Shown one piece after another: positions 1-6,796 of a stretch of 12,221 nucleotides of DNA (positions are counted from its first letter, which is position 1; the number at the start of each line of letters is the position of its first letter). The stretch lies in the NCBI GenBank assembly GCA_002292975.1, contig DBCI01000054.1:5878-18098 (forward strand), given 5' to 3'. This DNA comes from Polynucleobacter sp. UBA962 (GTDB lineage Bacteria > Pseudomonadota > Gammaproteobacteria > Burkholderiales > Burkholderiaceae). Below the pieces are notes generated by a model. It was not told where the DNA came from. It saw nothing but the letters and a program-made list of their open reading frames with translations, and searched no databases. A program made the translations under genes and the position numbers.

Positions 1-999
1 AACTCGAGCAAGGGGTTCGCAACGGAACCAAACAAAGAGCTTAATCTTTATTCGGCGCGGCATTACCAAACCGATGAGGCTTTGTATGCCAATTTCACAA
101 AATCCACAGGAATTAAGATCAACCGCATTGAGGCTGATGACAATGCATTATTAGAGCGCCTTAATAGTGAGGGGACAAAAAGTCCTGCCGATGTTATTTT
201 GTTAGTAGATGCAGCGCGATTATGGCGTGCACAGGTTAATGGGATGTTTAGGCCTACTCAATCAAAGCTTTTAGATCAGCGCATTCCAATGAACCTGCGG
301 GCAAAAGCAGATACCGACGGTACGACTTGGTTTGGTTTCTCCACCCGAGCTCGTATCATTGTTTACAACAAAGCAAGCATCAATCCTCAAAATGTAAATA
401 CGTATGAAAAGCTTGCTGAGCCCGCGAATAAGGGTAAGGTTTGCACGCGTTCTGGATCGCACCCATATATGTTGTCCTTGGTGGGTGCATTGATTGAGCG
501 TGATGGCTCAGTTGCTACAGAGCAATGGGCAAAGGGCATGGTGGCAAATATGGCTCGCTCTCCAAAAGGTGGAGATACTGATCAAATTAAAGCAGTTGCC
601 TCTGGAGAATGTGGCGTTGCTATAACAAATTCTTACTACCTTGCGCGTCTCATGCGTTCCATAAAGCCCGAGGACATGGCGATTGTCGCTAAGGTGGGGC
701 ATATTTGGCCCAATCAAAACGCAGGTGGTGTTCATATCAATATCTCTGGGGGAGGGGTAGCAAAAAATGCACCAAATCCTAAAGCGGCTGTAAAGTTCTT
801 GGAGTATTTAGCTAGCGACGCTGCACAGATTTATCTAGCAGATGGTAATAATGAATGGCCTGCCGTGACTTCAGTCAAGGTGGATAACTCTGCCCTTAAA
901 GCTTTAGGACCTTATCAAGTCGAGACGATCTCAGTGGCCGCTATTGGACGTAATCAGGTAGCAGCGCAACGAATCTTAGATAGGGTTGGATTTAAATAA
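1..999 (+). CDS. Ferric iron ABC transporter substrate-binding protein (FutA/FbpA type), 5' end cut off
   Basis: Periplasmic carrier that binds ferric iron and delivers it to an inner-membrane ABC permease. The reading frame is open from base 1 and runs 332 codons to TAA at 997-999. The first visible residues (LNLYSARHYQTDEALY, about residues 14-29) match the conserved start of mature FutA/FbpA proteins, so only the signal peptide and perhaps a few mature residues are missing. The adjacent tyrosine pair in NSYYLARL (residues 212-213 of the visible part) is the iron-ligand pair typical of this family, and the C-terminal AVKFLEYLASDAAQIYLA segment is also typical. A TTG at 82 is in frame but lies inside the conserved domain, so it is not the start. 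Genes for a TonB protein and an outer-membrane receptor follow closely, which supports an iron role. The family is clear; whether the ligand is free ferric iron or a small chelate is not. Confidence 0.93.
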   Translation, partial: NSSKGFATEPNKELNLYSARHYQTDEALYANFTKSTGIKINRIEADDNALLERLNSEGTKSPADVILLVDAARLWRAQVNGMFRPTQSKLLDQRIPMNLRAKADTDGTTWFGFSTRARIIVYNKASINPQNVNTYEKLAEPANKGKVCTRSGSHPYMLSLVGALIERDGSVATEQWAKGMVANMARSPKGGDTDQIKAVASGECGVAITNSYYLARLMRSIKPEDMAIVAKVGHIWPNQNAGGVHINISGGGVAKNAPNPKAAVKFLEYLASDAAQIYLADGNNEWPAVTSVKVDNSALKALGPYQVETISVAAIGRNQVAAQRILDRVGFK

Positions 1000-1007
1000 T
1001 CATATTG
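989..1007. promoter_or_regulatory. Possible weak Fur box before tonB
   Basis: The 19 bases GATTTAAATAATCATATTG match the classical Fur consensus at 12 of 19 positions, including the unbroken core ATAATCAT (996-1003). The site covers the end of the upstream binding-protein gene and lies 10 bases before the tonB ATG. Fur control would suit an iron-uptake cluster. Twelve matches in AT-rich DNA can occur by chance, and no convincing -35/-10 pair was found beside it. Confidence 0.25.
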
Positions 1008-1017
1008 AAATAACTTG

Positions 1018-1590
1018 ATGAGATTACGCAAATCTCTAGCCCTTAATTTTCTGAGCGTTTTCGCAATACATGGTCTGTTGATATTTGCATCGATGAATTT
1101 TAAGAAAACATATATCGGCCCATCTAGCTATGACCCCATTCAGGTTAGCCTTGCAGCAGAAAAATCATCAAGTACTAATAAAAAAATTAATGAGAGTAAA
1201 TCCATGATGAAAAATAGTTTTTTGAAGAATGTCAGTATGAAAGAGACCGGAGGGCTAAAGTCTCAAGAGCTTCATTTAGAGACCTCTCAATCGTTTGAAT
1301 TTAAAGAGCTTGATATTCAGATTAAACAGGGAAGTGAAATACCAAAGCCCCATTACCCTTTATTAAGTAAGCGACTAAAAGAGCAGGGCGATGTCTTGGT
1401 AAGGGCTTGCATTTTGGGGGATGTAAGTAGGAATACGGTAACCATCTATAAAAGTTCTGGCCATCAACGCTTGGATCAGTCTGCATTAGATGCAGTCAAG
1501 CGCTGGAAAGATGCAGTAATGATGCGTTTACAGCCATCCATTTTAAGGTGTTACCAAATACCCATTCGCTTTCGATTAACGAGCGAATGA
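1018..1590 (+). CDS. tonB: Energy transducer TonB, short form
   Basis: Inner-membrane-anchored protein that transmits proton-motive energy from ExbB/ExbD to outer-membrane receptors. The 190-residue product has a short basic N-terminus, one membrane segment (about residues 8-25) containing a histidine (H18 in the AIHG context) that matches the functional TonB transmembrane histidine, and a PIQVSLA stretch resembling the segment after the helix in E. coli TonB. The C-terminal TonB domain covers about residues 108-188: IPKPHYPLLSKRLKEQGDVL, then SSGHQRLDQSALDAVKRW, then IPIRFRL. The linker is rich in Ser, Lys and Asn and lacks the usual proline-rich Pro-Glu/Pro-Lys repeats, and the protein is shorter than the roughly 240 residues of E. 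coli TonB. I chose ATG at 1018 over the overlapping TTG at 1015. There is no good Shine-Dalgarno, so translation may depend on the gene 18 bases upstream. It probably serves the receptor encoded downstream. Confidence 0.85.
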   Translation: MRLRKSLALNFLSVFAIHGLLIFASMNFKKTYIGPSSYDPIQVSLAAEKSSSTNKKINESKSMMKNSFLKNVSMKETGGLKSQELHLETSQSFEFKELDIQIKQGSEIPKPHYPLLSKRLKEQGDVLVRACILGDVSRNTVTIYKSSGHQRLDQSALDAVKRWKDAVMMRLQPSILRCYQIPIRFRLTSE

Positions 1591-1778
1591 TTAACCAGCC
1601 CCGAATAGCTCTTCAAGGAAGGGAAGGCGATTTGCATTTTGGTATCTCAGCGAGTTCTGTTCGGCAGATATCTAGCCTACTCTTGCTAGGAAAAGCAAAA
1701 TGCCTTCATATTGAGCATGATGGACTTGTATATCAACTTCGTATTACTAAATTAGGAAAGCTAGTCTTGACCAAGTAA
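1587..1778 (+). CDS. hemP: HemP-like small protein (hemin uptake protein HemP family)
   Basis: Small soluble protein of 63 residues. Its C-terminal half (SSLLLLGKAKCLHIEHDGLV, then YQLRITKLGKLVLTK to the end) carries the HemP family pattern: a Ser-x2-Leu-Leu-x-Gly turn, I-x-H-x-G-x2-Y, LRIT, then a terminal GKL-x-L-T-K. HemP proteins are usually about 55-80 residues and are encoded beside heme or siderophore receptor genes. In Burkholderia, HemP has been linked to activation of heme-receptor expression. I place the start at ATG 1587, which shares ATGA with the tonB stop; an upstream CTG/TTG in the same frame at about 1548 would only add residues read from inside the TonB domain. Coupling to tonB and a receptor gene 84 bases downstream suggests a role in expression or operation of that receptor. 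Family assignment is strong; function here is inferred. Confidence 0.85.
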   Translation: MINQPRIALQGREGDLHFGISASSVRQISSLLLLGKAKCLHIEHDGLVYQLRITKLGKLVLTK

Positions 1779-1795
1779 ATTTAATTTCTCTTAAC

Positions 1796-1833
1796 AGCCA
1801 GCCACAGCATTTTCACATGCATATAGCCAGCCA
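1796..1833 (+). repeat. Short direct repeat in the receptor leader
   Basis: AGCCAGCCA occurs at 1796-1804 and again at 1825-1833, with starts 29 bases apart, in the 84-base gap between hemP and the receptor gene. It may be a protein-binding or RNA element of the leader, or chance. No clear promoter is visible in this gap. Confidence 0.4.
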
Positions 1834-1851
1834 ATTTTTATCTCAACAATT

Positions 1852-1855
1852 GGAG
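1852..1855 (+). promoter_or_regulatory. Shine-Dalgarno of the TonB-dependent receptor, deciding its start
   Basis: GGAG lies 7 bases before the ATG at 1863. The in-frame TTG at 1857 would leave only one base after GGAG, so ATG 1863 is the likely start; it also gives a clean signal peptide. Confidence 0.7.
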
Positions 1856-1862
1856 CTTGTGT

Positions 1863-3911
1863 ATGAAAAATTGCCTTATTGCATCAGTATTAATTAGTGC
1901 CCTTGGAGGCATTAGTTTGCCCTTAATGGCTAAGGAGATAGAACTCCCCAGTATTAATGTGGTTGACCGGTTTGAAGGCGGTGCATCATCAATACCAGGC
2001 GCCGTTGATATTGTTAGCCCCGAGGAAATGGAAATGATCCAGCCTGCCTCTCTGCAAGACGCTCTAAAAATAGTTCCTGGAGTTAATGCTCGCGATGAAG
2101 AGGGGTATGGCGCAATTCCTAATATTGGGATTCGGGGCCTCAGTCCAAATCGTAGTACGAAGGTACTCATCTTAGAAGATGGTGCGCCAATTCAGCCCAG
2201 CCTCTTCCTCTCAAACGCAAGTTACTACAGCCCTCCAGTGGAGCGTATTTCTAGTATTGAAGTATTAAAGGGCGCCACTGGTCTTCGATATGGGCCCAAC
2301 ACGATCGGAGGTGTTATCAATTACCAGAGTAAAACACCCCTTAAGGACGGTATTGTGAAAGGAAAGATTGGGTCTCATGGATATCAATTACTTGAACTTG
2401 AGGCAGGTACATCATCAGAGAAAAACGGTATGGGCGGTGGTATTAATGTCATCACTTCAGAGGCTAATGGATTTCGGAACAACGGCTATCGCATGAATGA
2501 TATTTTAGTAAAAGGAGGGGTCGCCATCGGTCAAAGCCAATGGTTAGGGCTTAAATTAACCCACTATCAAAATGAAATTAATACCTCGTATGTAGGACTC
2601 AGGCCAGATGAATTTATTCATACTCCAACTAAAAACCCTGCACCCGATGATCAATTTTTAAGTAATCGCACATCGTTTGATATAAATCATGAACTCGAGA
2701 TCAATACCGGAACTAAGCTTAAAACACTTTTGTATTGGAGCCAATTAGAACGTAATTTTTGGCGCAGGGACGTTGCCACAAAAACTAGGCAAGGAACTAG
2801 TTTTGTAGAGTGCGGAGGCGAAGCGTATTGTGTGACAGGCCGCAATCGTAATTTTGATATGTTGGGGCTTGATTCTCGTTTATTCACACATTACCAAGCC
2901 CTTGGTATTCAAAATGAGACAGAAGTGGGCATTCGTCTTCATTCAGAAACCATGAGTAATAAAACGGAACGTTCTAATGCCGGACCTAGAGCGCGAACGG
3001 GGATAACGACCGGTAATGAAAATAATGATGCAAAGGCAATCGCTTTGTATCTACAAAACCGATTCTTATTTACCGATGAATTTGCTGTGACCCCGGGTGT
3101 GCGAGTTGAGTCCTATCGGCAGATCCGCAAAAATGAAATGAATGGCATTAAAGGCGAAGCAAACAATACCGAGATTGTTCCTGGAATTGGGGCCACTTGG
3201 CAATTTTTACCAGAAATTCAGTTCTATAGCAGCGTTTATAAAGGGTTTGCGCCAGCAATGATTTCTGCAGCAATTAGCGGTGATGGAATTGATCAGAAGT
3301 TAGATGCAGAGCGATCAATGAATATCGAGTTTGGCTTACGCGGGAAGGCTCAACAATGGACCTATGAGGCGGCAGCATTCCGCATGGACTTTAGTAATCA
3401 GATCGTCAACCAAGCTCTATCTGGGGGCATTAGTAAAACAAATGGCGGCCAATCCTTACATCAGGGCGCTGAGGGCGCGCTTGGATACGCTATTACATCT
3501 GCTTGGAGCGTGCTTGCGAATGCAACTTACATACCTGTCGCTGAATTTAAGGGCGGTGCTCTAGGCCCTGTTGGCAATCGTGTCCCATACACGCCCAAGC
3601 TAACTACGAATGCAGGTGTCAACTATAGTAAGAATGGATTTAAAAGCTTCTTAAATGCATATTACGTATCTAGTCAGTATGCAGATAGTGCAAACACGGA
3701 AGCAGAGAGTAACGATGGCACCAAAGGCTTAATTCCATCCTTTATAACCCTGAACTGGAGTGTAGTGTATAGCCCTCAAAAAGATCTTAAGTTATTTGGC
3801 GTAATTAGAAATCTTATGGACAAAAAATACATATCTGGCCGTAGCCCAGACGGCATATTCCCTGGGGCAGAGCGTAATTTTGAGCTCGGTTTAGCCTACC
3901 AGTTCTATTAA
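1863..3911 (+). CDS. TonB-dependent outer-membrane receptor, FecA-like (ferric chelate uptake)
   Basis: Outer-membrane gated channel for uptake of an iron chelate. The 682-residue precursor begins with a signal peptide (MKNCLIASVLISALGGISLP, cleavage probably after LMA), directly followed by a TonB-box-like stretch (ELPSINVV). The plug domain then shows the FecA-type pattern: IPGAVDIVS, LQDALKIVPGVNARDEEGYG, NIGIRGLSPNRSTKVLILED, VERISSIEVLKGATGLRYGP and IGGVINY. The rest is a 22-strand-type beta barrel ending in an aromatic residue (Tyr-Gln-Phe-Tyr), as outer-membrane proteins do. Two cysteines (C317 and C323, spaced C-x5-C) probably form a disulfide in an extracellular loop. E. coli FecA has an extra N-terminal signalling domain; here none fits between signal peptide and TonB box, so FecI/FecR-type surface signalling is not expected. 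Ferric citrate or a related carboxylate is plausible from the plug similarity; heme is possible because of HemP next door. The exact ligand is unproven. Confidence 0.92.
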   Translation: MKNCLIASVLISALGGISLPLMAKEIELPSINVVDRFEGGASSIPGAVDIVSPEEMEMIQPASLQDALKIVPGVNARDEEGYGAIPNIGIRGLSPNRSTKVLILEDGAPIQPSLFLSNASYYSPPVERISSIEVLKGATGLRYGPNTIGGVINYQSKTPLKDGIVKGKIGSHGYQLLELEAGTSSEKNGMGGGINVITSEANGFRNNGYRMNDILVKGGVAIGQSQWLGLKLTHYQNEINTSYVGLRPDEFIHTPTKNPAPDDQFLSNRTSFDINHELEINTGTKLKTLLYWSQLERNFWRRDVATKTRQGTSFVECGGEAYCVTGRNRNFDMLGLDSRLFTHYQALGIQNETEVGIRLHSETMSNKTERSNAGPRARTGITTGNENNDAKAIALYLQNRFLFTDEFAVTPGVRVESYRQIRKNEMNGIKGEANNTEIVPGIGATWQFLPEIQFYSSVYKGFAPAMISAAISGDGIDQKLDAERSMNIEFGLRGKAQQWTYEAAAFRMDFSNQIVNQALSGGISKTNGGQSLHQGAEGALGYAITSAWSVLANATYIPVAEFKGGALGPVGNRVPYTPKLTTNAGVNYSKNGFKSFLNAYYVSSQYADSANTEAESNDGTKGLIPSFITLNWSVVYSPQKDLKLFGVIRNLMDKKYISGRSPDGIFPGAERNFELGLAYQFY

Positions 3912-4673
3912 CTAGCCACGACCTACAAATGGCATTTTGCTAGCCATGATGGTCATAAATAAGACATTCGTCTCGGGCGGTAACGTTGCCATGTGCAAAA
4001 CCGCCTGACCAACATGGTCAACATCCATGCGAGGCTCTACTTTGATCGATCCATCAGCCTGCATAATGCCATTGGCCATCCGCTCGGTCATCTCAGTGGC
4101 AGCATTACCAATATCAATTTGCCCACAATTAATATTAAACGGACGACCATCTAATGAGATTGATTTAGTTAGTCCAGTAATTGCATGTTTAGTGGATGTA
4201 TAGGGAGCGGTATTTGGGCGTGGGGCATGAGCAGAGATCGAGCCATTATTAATAATGCGACCGCCTTGTGGGGATTGTGCTTTCATCATGCGCATAGCCT
4301 CTTGGGAGCATAAGAACGCACCACATAAATTACTATTCACCACATTCATCCATTGTTCATAACTAAGCTCATCCATGGGGATGGCCGGGGCACCTGTGCC
4401 GGCGTTATTAAAAAGTACGTCAATGCGACCAAACTTACTCTTGAGAGCAGCAAATAAGGCCTTTACCTCATCAGGTTTCCCAATATCGCATGAGACCGCT
4501 AGGCAGTTTTTATCGTTACCCCCAATTTCTTCGATCGCCCTCGTGAGCCGCTCCATTTTGCGACCGGTTAATACGATACAAAAGCCATCGGTAAGAAGGG
4601 CTTTGGCAGCCGCTTTCCCGATACCGGTTCCAGCACCTGTAATAAGGGCAACACGCAAAGAATTTGAGTTCAT
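3912..4673 (-). CDS. Short-chain dehydrogenase/reductase (SDR family oxidoreductase)
   Basis: Cytoplasmic NAD(P)-dependent oxidoreductase of the classical SDR family, 253 residues, the usual length. Visible motifs are the nucleotide-binding TGAGTGIG (residues 12-19), the aspartate at the end of strand 3 (D63), NNAG (89-92), an Asn in NSNLCGAF for the catalytic tetrad, Ser145 in GSISAHAP, and Tyr158 with Lys162 in YTSTK; Ser to Tyr spacing is the normal 13. Arg38 just after strand 2 leans towards NADP(H), but this is weak evidence. The stop codon abuts the stop of the convergent receptor gene with no gap, and the start faces the TAXI-protein gene across 50 bases. No Shine-Dalgarno is evident. 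The substrate cannot be told from sequence; the opposed dioxygenase unit makes a hydroxylated metabolite one speculative option. Confidence 0.92.
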   Translation of the reverse strand: MNSNSLRVALITGAGTGIGKAAAKALLTDGFCIVLTGRKMERLTRAIEEIGGNDKNCLAVSCDIGKPDEVKALFAALKSKFGRIDVLFNNAGTGAPAIPMDELSYEQWMNVVNSNLCGAFLCSQEAMRMMKAQSPQGGRIINNGSISAHAPRPNTAPYTSTKHAITGLTKSISLDGRPFNINCGQIDIGNAATEMTERMANGIMQADGSIKVEPRMDVDHVGQAVLHMATLPPETNVLFMTIMASKMPFVGRG

Positions 4674-4723
4674 AGTTATTTGATCAATCAGGGCATAATT
4701 GTTAAAAATACAATGATATATCC
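4674..4723. promoter_or_regulatory. Divergent promoter region with a small dyad
   Basis: This 50-base, AT-rich gap separates two head-to-head genes and must hold or overlap both promoters. It contains ATTGT-N7-ACAAT (4698-4714), a dyad of the size and T-N11-A form used by LysR-type regulators, and the 8-base palindrome TTGATCAA (4680-4687). TACAAT (4709-4714) could be a -10 element, but it lies very close to the ATG at 4724 and has no matching -35. Neither gene has a clear Shine-Dalgarno, so short-leader or leaderless transcripts are possible. No regulator gene lies nearby. Confidence 0.35.
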
Positions 4724-6037
4724 ATGAACCTTTTGTATCAGCTAGCCTCTAGACCAGCCGCCCTTGTTTCGGTAATTATTGCTCTGGTAACGACTGTTTT
4801 TATTAGCATTTGGTTCCTTCTTCCCCATCCTCCTAAAACCTTAACAATCGTAACCGGGTTTCCAGACGGCTTATACACCCAGTTTGCCCAACAACTAAAG
4901 ATAGAGCTAGCGAAACAAAAAATTACTCTACAAATCAGGAATACGGGGGGCAGTGTTGATAATCTAGCTCTGATTAACGACCCTCAATCTGGGATTGATT
5001 TAGCGATCATTCAGAGCGGGGTTGGTGATCCCTTGAAATATCCAGATTTGATTTCCTTAGCCGGTATCTTTTATGAACCTTTATGGGTTTGGTACCGCCA
5101 ACCTGCTTTTGCTAAAGAAGGTGGCATGCTTACCCAGCTTAGTCAATTAAAAGGGAAGCGAATATCGCTTGGTAATGATGGGAGTGGTACTCAACTTCTA
5201 TCAAAAGCGGTCTTGGAATTGAATGAAATTAATCCGAAGCAAATTAAATTCGAAGCATTAAAGCCGGATGAGGCAATTGAGAAACTGCATAAAGGGGAAT
5301 TAGATGTGGCCTTTATTGTGGCCGCAGGGGAGGCCCCTATATTGAAGAAGTTTTATCAAATTCCAGAAATACGATTAATGAATTTTGATCAAGCAGAGGC
5401 ATATACCCGAGTGTTGCCCTATTTAAATCGGGTTGATATTCCCAAGGGGGTAATTAGCATTGCAGACGATCAACCCAAGCAAGATATTCATGGTCTTGCA
5501 TCGACGGCAACATTGGTTGCTAGAAACGATATTAATCCTGCCACAGTCAGTTTGCTCTTGCGTTCGTCCTATGACATTTTACGAAACTACTCTCGACTAC
5601 AAAAGTCTGGCCAGTTTCCTTCAAGCAAGGGGTTGGACTTTCCGATGGATCTTGACGCAGAGATCTTCTTGCGTAATGGCCCGTCTTTTTTCTATCGGCA
5701 TTTACCCTTTTGGGGAGCAGTATGGGTAGAGCGTTTTATCAAGATATTAATACCCATGTTAATTATCTTAATACCAGTCTTTACATACTTGCCGGCTATT
5801 TTTAATTTAAGTCTGAAGATTAAACTATCAAGACTCTATAAAATTTTAAAGAGTATTGAACGACGTTCTAATTCTTCTGGTAACGCTTCGTCACTTTATT
5901 CAGAGCTTGTCGCTCTCGAGGATCGTGTTCAAAAACTAAGAGTTTCTGCTATGCAGTCAAAAGAAGTGTATGACCTCAAGGTTCATATTGCCTTGGTCCG
6001 CAATCAGCTAGATAAACTAAAAAGTGGTGATGATTAA
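4724..6037 (+). CDS. TAXI family TRAP-type solute-binding protein, anchored by two membrane helices
   Basis: Protein of 437 residues with the periplasmic binding-protein fold of the TAXI (TRAP-associated extracytoplasmic immunogenic) group. An N-terminal hydrophobic helix (about 13-34) is followed by [56 protein letters not shown] and [12 protein letters not shown], all typical of TAXI/NMT1-like binding domains. Unlike the roughly 320-residue secreted TAXI proteins, it carries a second membrane helix (about 341-361) and a charged helical tail with coiled-coil character (about 391-433). Both ends are therefore probably cytoplasmic, with the binding domain held in the periplasm. No cleavage site is obvious after the first helix, so it is probably retained as an anchor. 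No DctQ/DctM-type TRAP permease gene lies nearby. It stops 6 bases before the dioxygenase gene, which suggests an operon. It may work as a sensor or feed an unlinked transporter; the ligand is unknown. Confidence 0.85.
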   Translation: MNLLYQLASRPAALVSVIIALVTTVFISIWFLLPHPPKTLTIVTGFPDGLYTQFAQQLKIELAKQKITLQIRNTGGSVDNLALINDPQSGIDLAIIQSGVGDPLKYPDLISLAGIFYEPLWVWYRQPAFAKEGGMLTQLSQLKGKRISLGNDGSGTQLLSKAVLELNEINPKQIKFEALKPDEAIEKLHKGELDVAFIVAAGEAPILKKFYQIPEIRLMNFDQAEAYTRVLPYLNRVDIPKGVISIADDQPKQDIHGLASTATLVARNDINPATVSLLLRSSYDILRNYSRLQKSGQFPSSKGLDFPMDLDAEIFLRNGPSFFYRHLPFWGAVWVERFIKILIPMLIILIPVFTYLPAIFNLSLKIKLSRLYKILKSIERRSNSSGNASSLYSELVALEDRVQKLRVSAMQSKEVYDLKVHIALVRNQLDKLKSGDD

Positions 6038-6043
6038 CTCGAT

Positions 6044-6787
6044 ATGTTGACTCCTCCCTTTACTTCCTTAGAACAATTTGGCTCTCAATTCAGCGAACGG
6101 GGATTTGCCGTTTTATCCCCAGACCATTTCGCAAAGCAGACTAATTTATCGTTAGAAAATCTGAATACCCTAAAGGCCTTCTGGGATCATTTGCCCCGTG
6201 ATCCCTATCTCAAGGATGGCGGACGGTATCGTTATCGAAGGCATGCGAGCTACATCGTACGGGGTACCAATCTCGAGTTGGCGCCGCATCGAGCGCATTG
6301 GCAATCATTGGATTACAACGCATTGCATGGCGGTATTGAGCGTTGGTTTGAGCCTTTGCAGCCTGAGCTTTCTAAAAATCAGCATTGGCAGCAGTTGATT
6401 AGTAAGATTACCCAATTGCTAGACAACATCGCACCATCACCAACGTGGTTCGTAGAGGTGCATCCTTTCCGGATTGATACCAGTGATGGAATTGGTCGTC
6501 CTACGCCTGAGGGTGCTCATCGAGATGGGGTTGATTTTGTGGCTGTGATCTTGGTTGACCGGGTTGGGGTCAAAGGTGGCGAGACCCGTATTTTTGAGGC
6601 TGAGGGCTCGATTGGCTTACGCTTTACTTTACAAGATTCCTGGAGTGCTTTATTACTCAATGATGCCAAGATGATTCATGAAACTACCCCAATACAACCA
6701 ATTGCTAGCCCTGGGTATCGCGATACTTTAGTGATTACCTTCCGTCGAAATAGCTTTCAAGAGCCACCGCTTCATCACGATCAATAA
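6044..6787 (+). CDS. 2-oxoglutarate/Fe(II)-dependent dioxygenase (IDO/BsmA-like amino acid hydroxylase family)
   Basis: Cytoplasmic non-heme iron enzyme, 247 residues, matching the 2OG-Fe_Oxy_2 family (PF10014), which includes Bacillus L-isoleucine 4-hydroxylase and related hydroxylases of free aliphatic amino acids. The iron-binding triad is visible as His159 and Asp161 in GAHRDGVDF and His212 in KMIHETTPI, giving H-x-D-x50-H. Arg226 in YRDTLVITFRR is placed to bind the 2-oxoglutarate carboxylate. Family landmarks RYRYRRHASY (61-70), WFVEVHPFRI (135-144) and KGGETRIFE (177-185) are intact, so the enzyme looks active. The family couples oxidative decarboxylation of 2-oxoglutarate to C-H hydroxylation. 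The gene sits 6 bases after the TAXI-protein gene and 9 bases before an MFS gene, so it is probably co-transcribed with both. Its own substrate cannot be deduced; a free amino acid is the family-based guess. Confidence 0.85.
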   Translation: MLTPPFTSLEQFGSQFSERGFAVLSPDHFAKQTNLSLENLNTLKAFWDHLPRDPYLKDGGRYRYRRHASYIVRGTNLELAPHRAHWQSLDYNALHGGIERWFEPLQPELSKNQHWQQLISKITQLLDNIAPSPTWFVEVHPFRIDTSDGIGRPTPEGAHRDGVDFVAVILVDRVGVKGGETRIFEAEGSIGLRFTLQDSWSALLLNDAKMIHETTPIQPIASPGYRDTLVITFRRNSFQEPPLHHDQ

Positions 6788-6796
6788 GACCTATTC

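Noticed and set aside
82-84. TTG as start of the ferric iron binding protein
   Set aside because: Conserved mature-domain residues are encoded upstream in the same frame from base 1, so the gene begins outside the window.
1548-1586. Longer N-terminus for the HemP-like protein
   Set aside because: The extra 13 residues come from a second frame inside the tonB C-terminal domain and lack HemP character; ATG 1587 with an ATGA overlap is the better start.
1857-1862. TTG at 1857 as receptor start
   Set aside because: It leaves almost no spacing to the GGAG; ATG 1863 has 7 bases and a normal signal peptide.
4375-4683. Antisense reading frame over the SDR gene
   Set aside because: The SDR motifs on the other strand are complete; the antisense product shows no recognisable domain or start signal.
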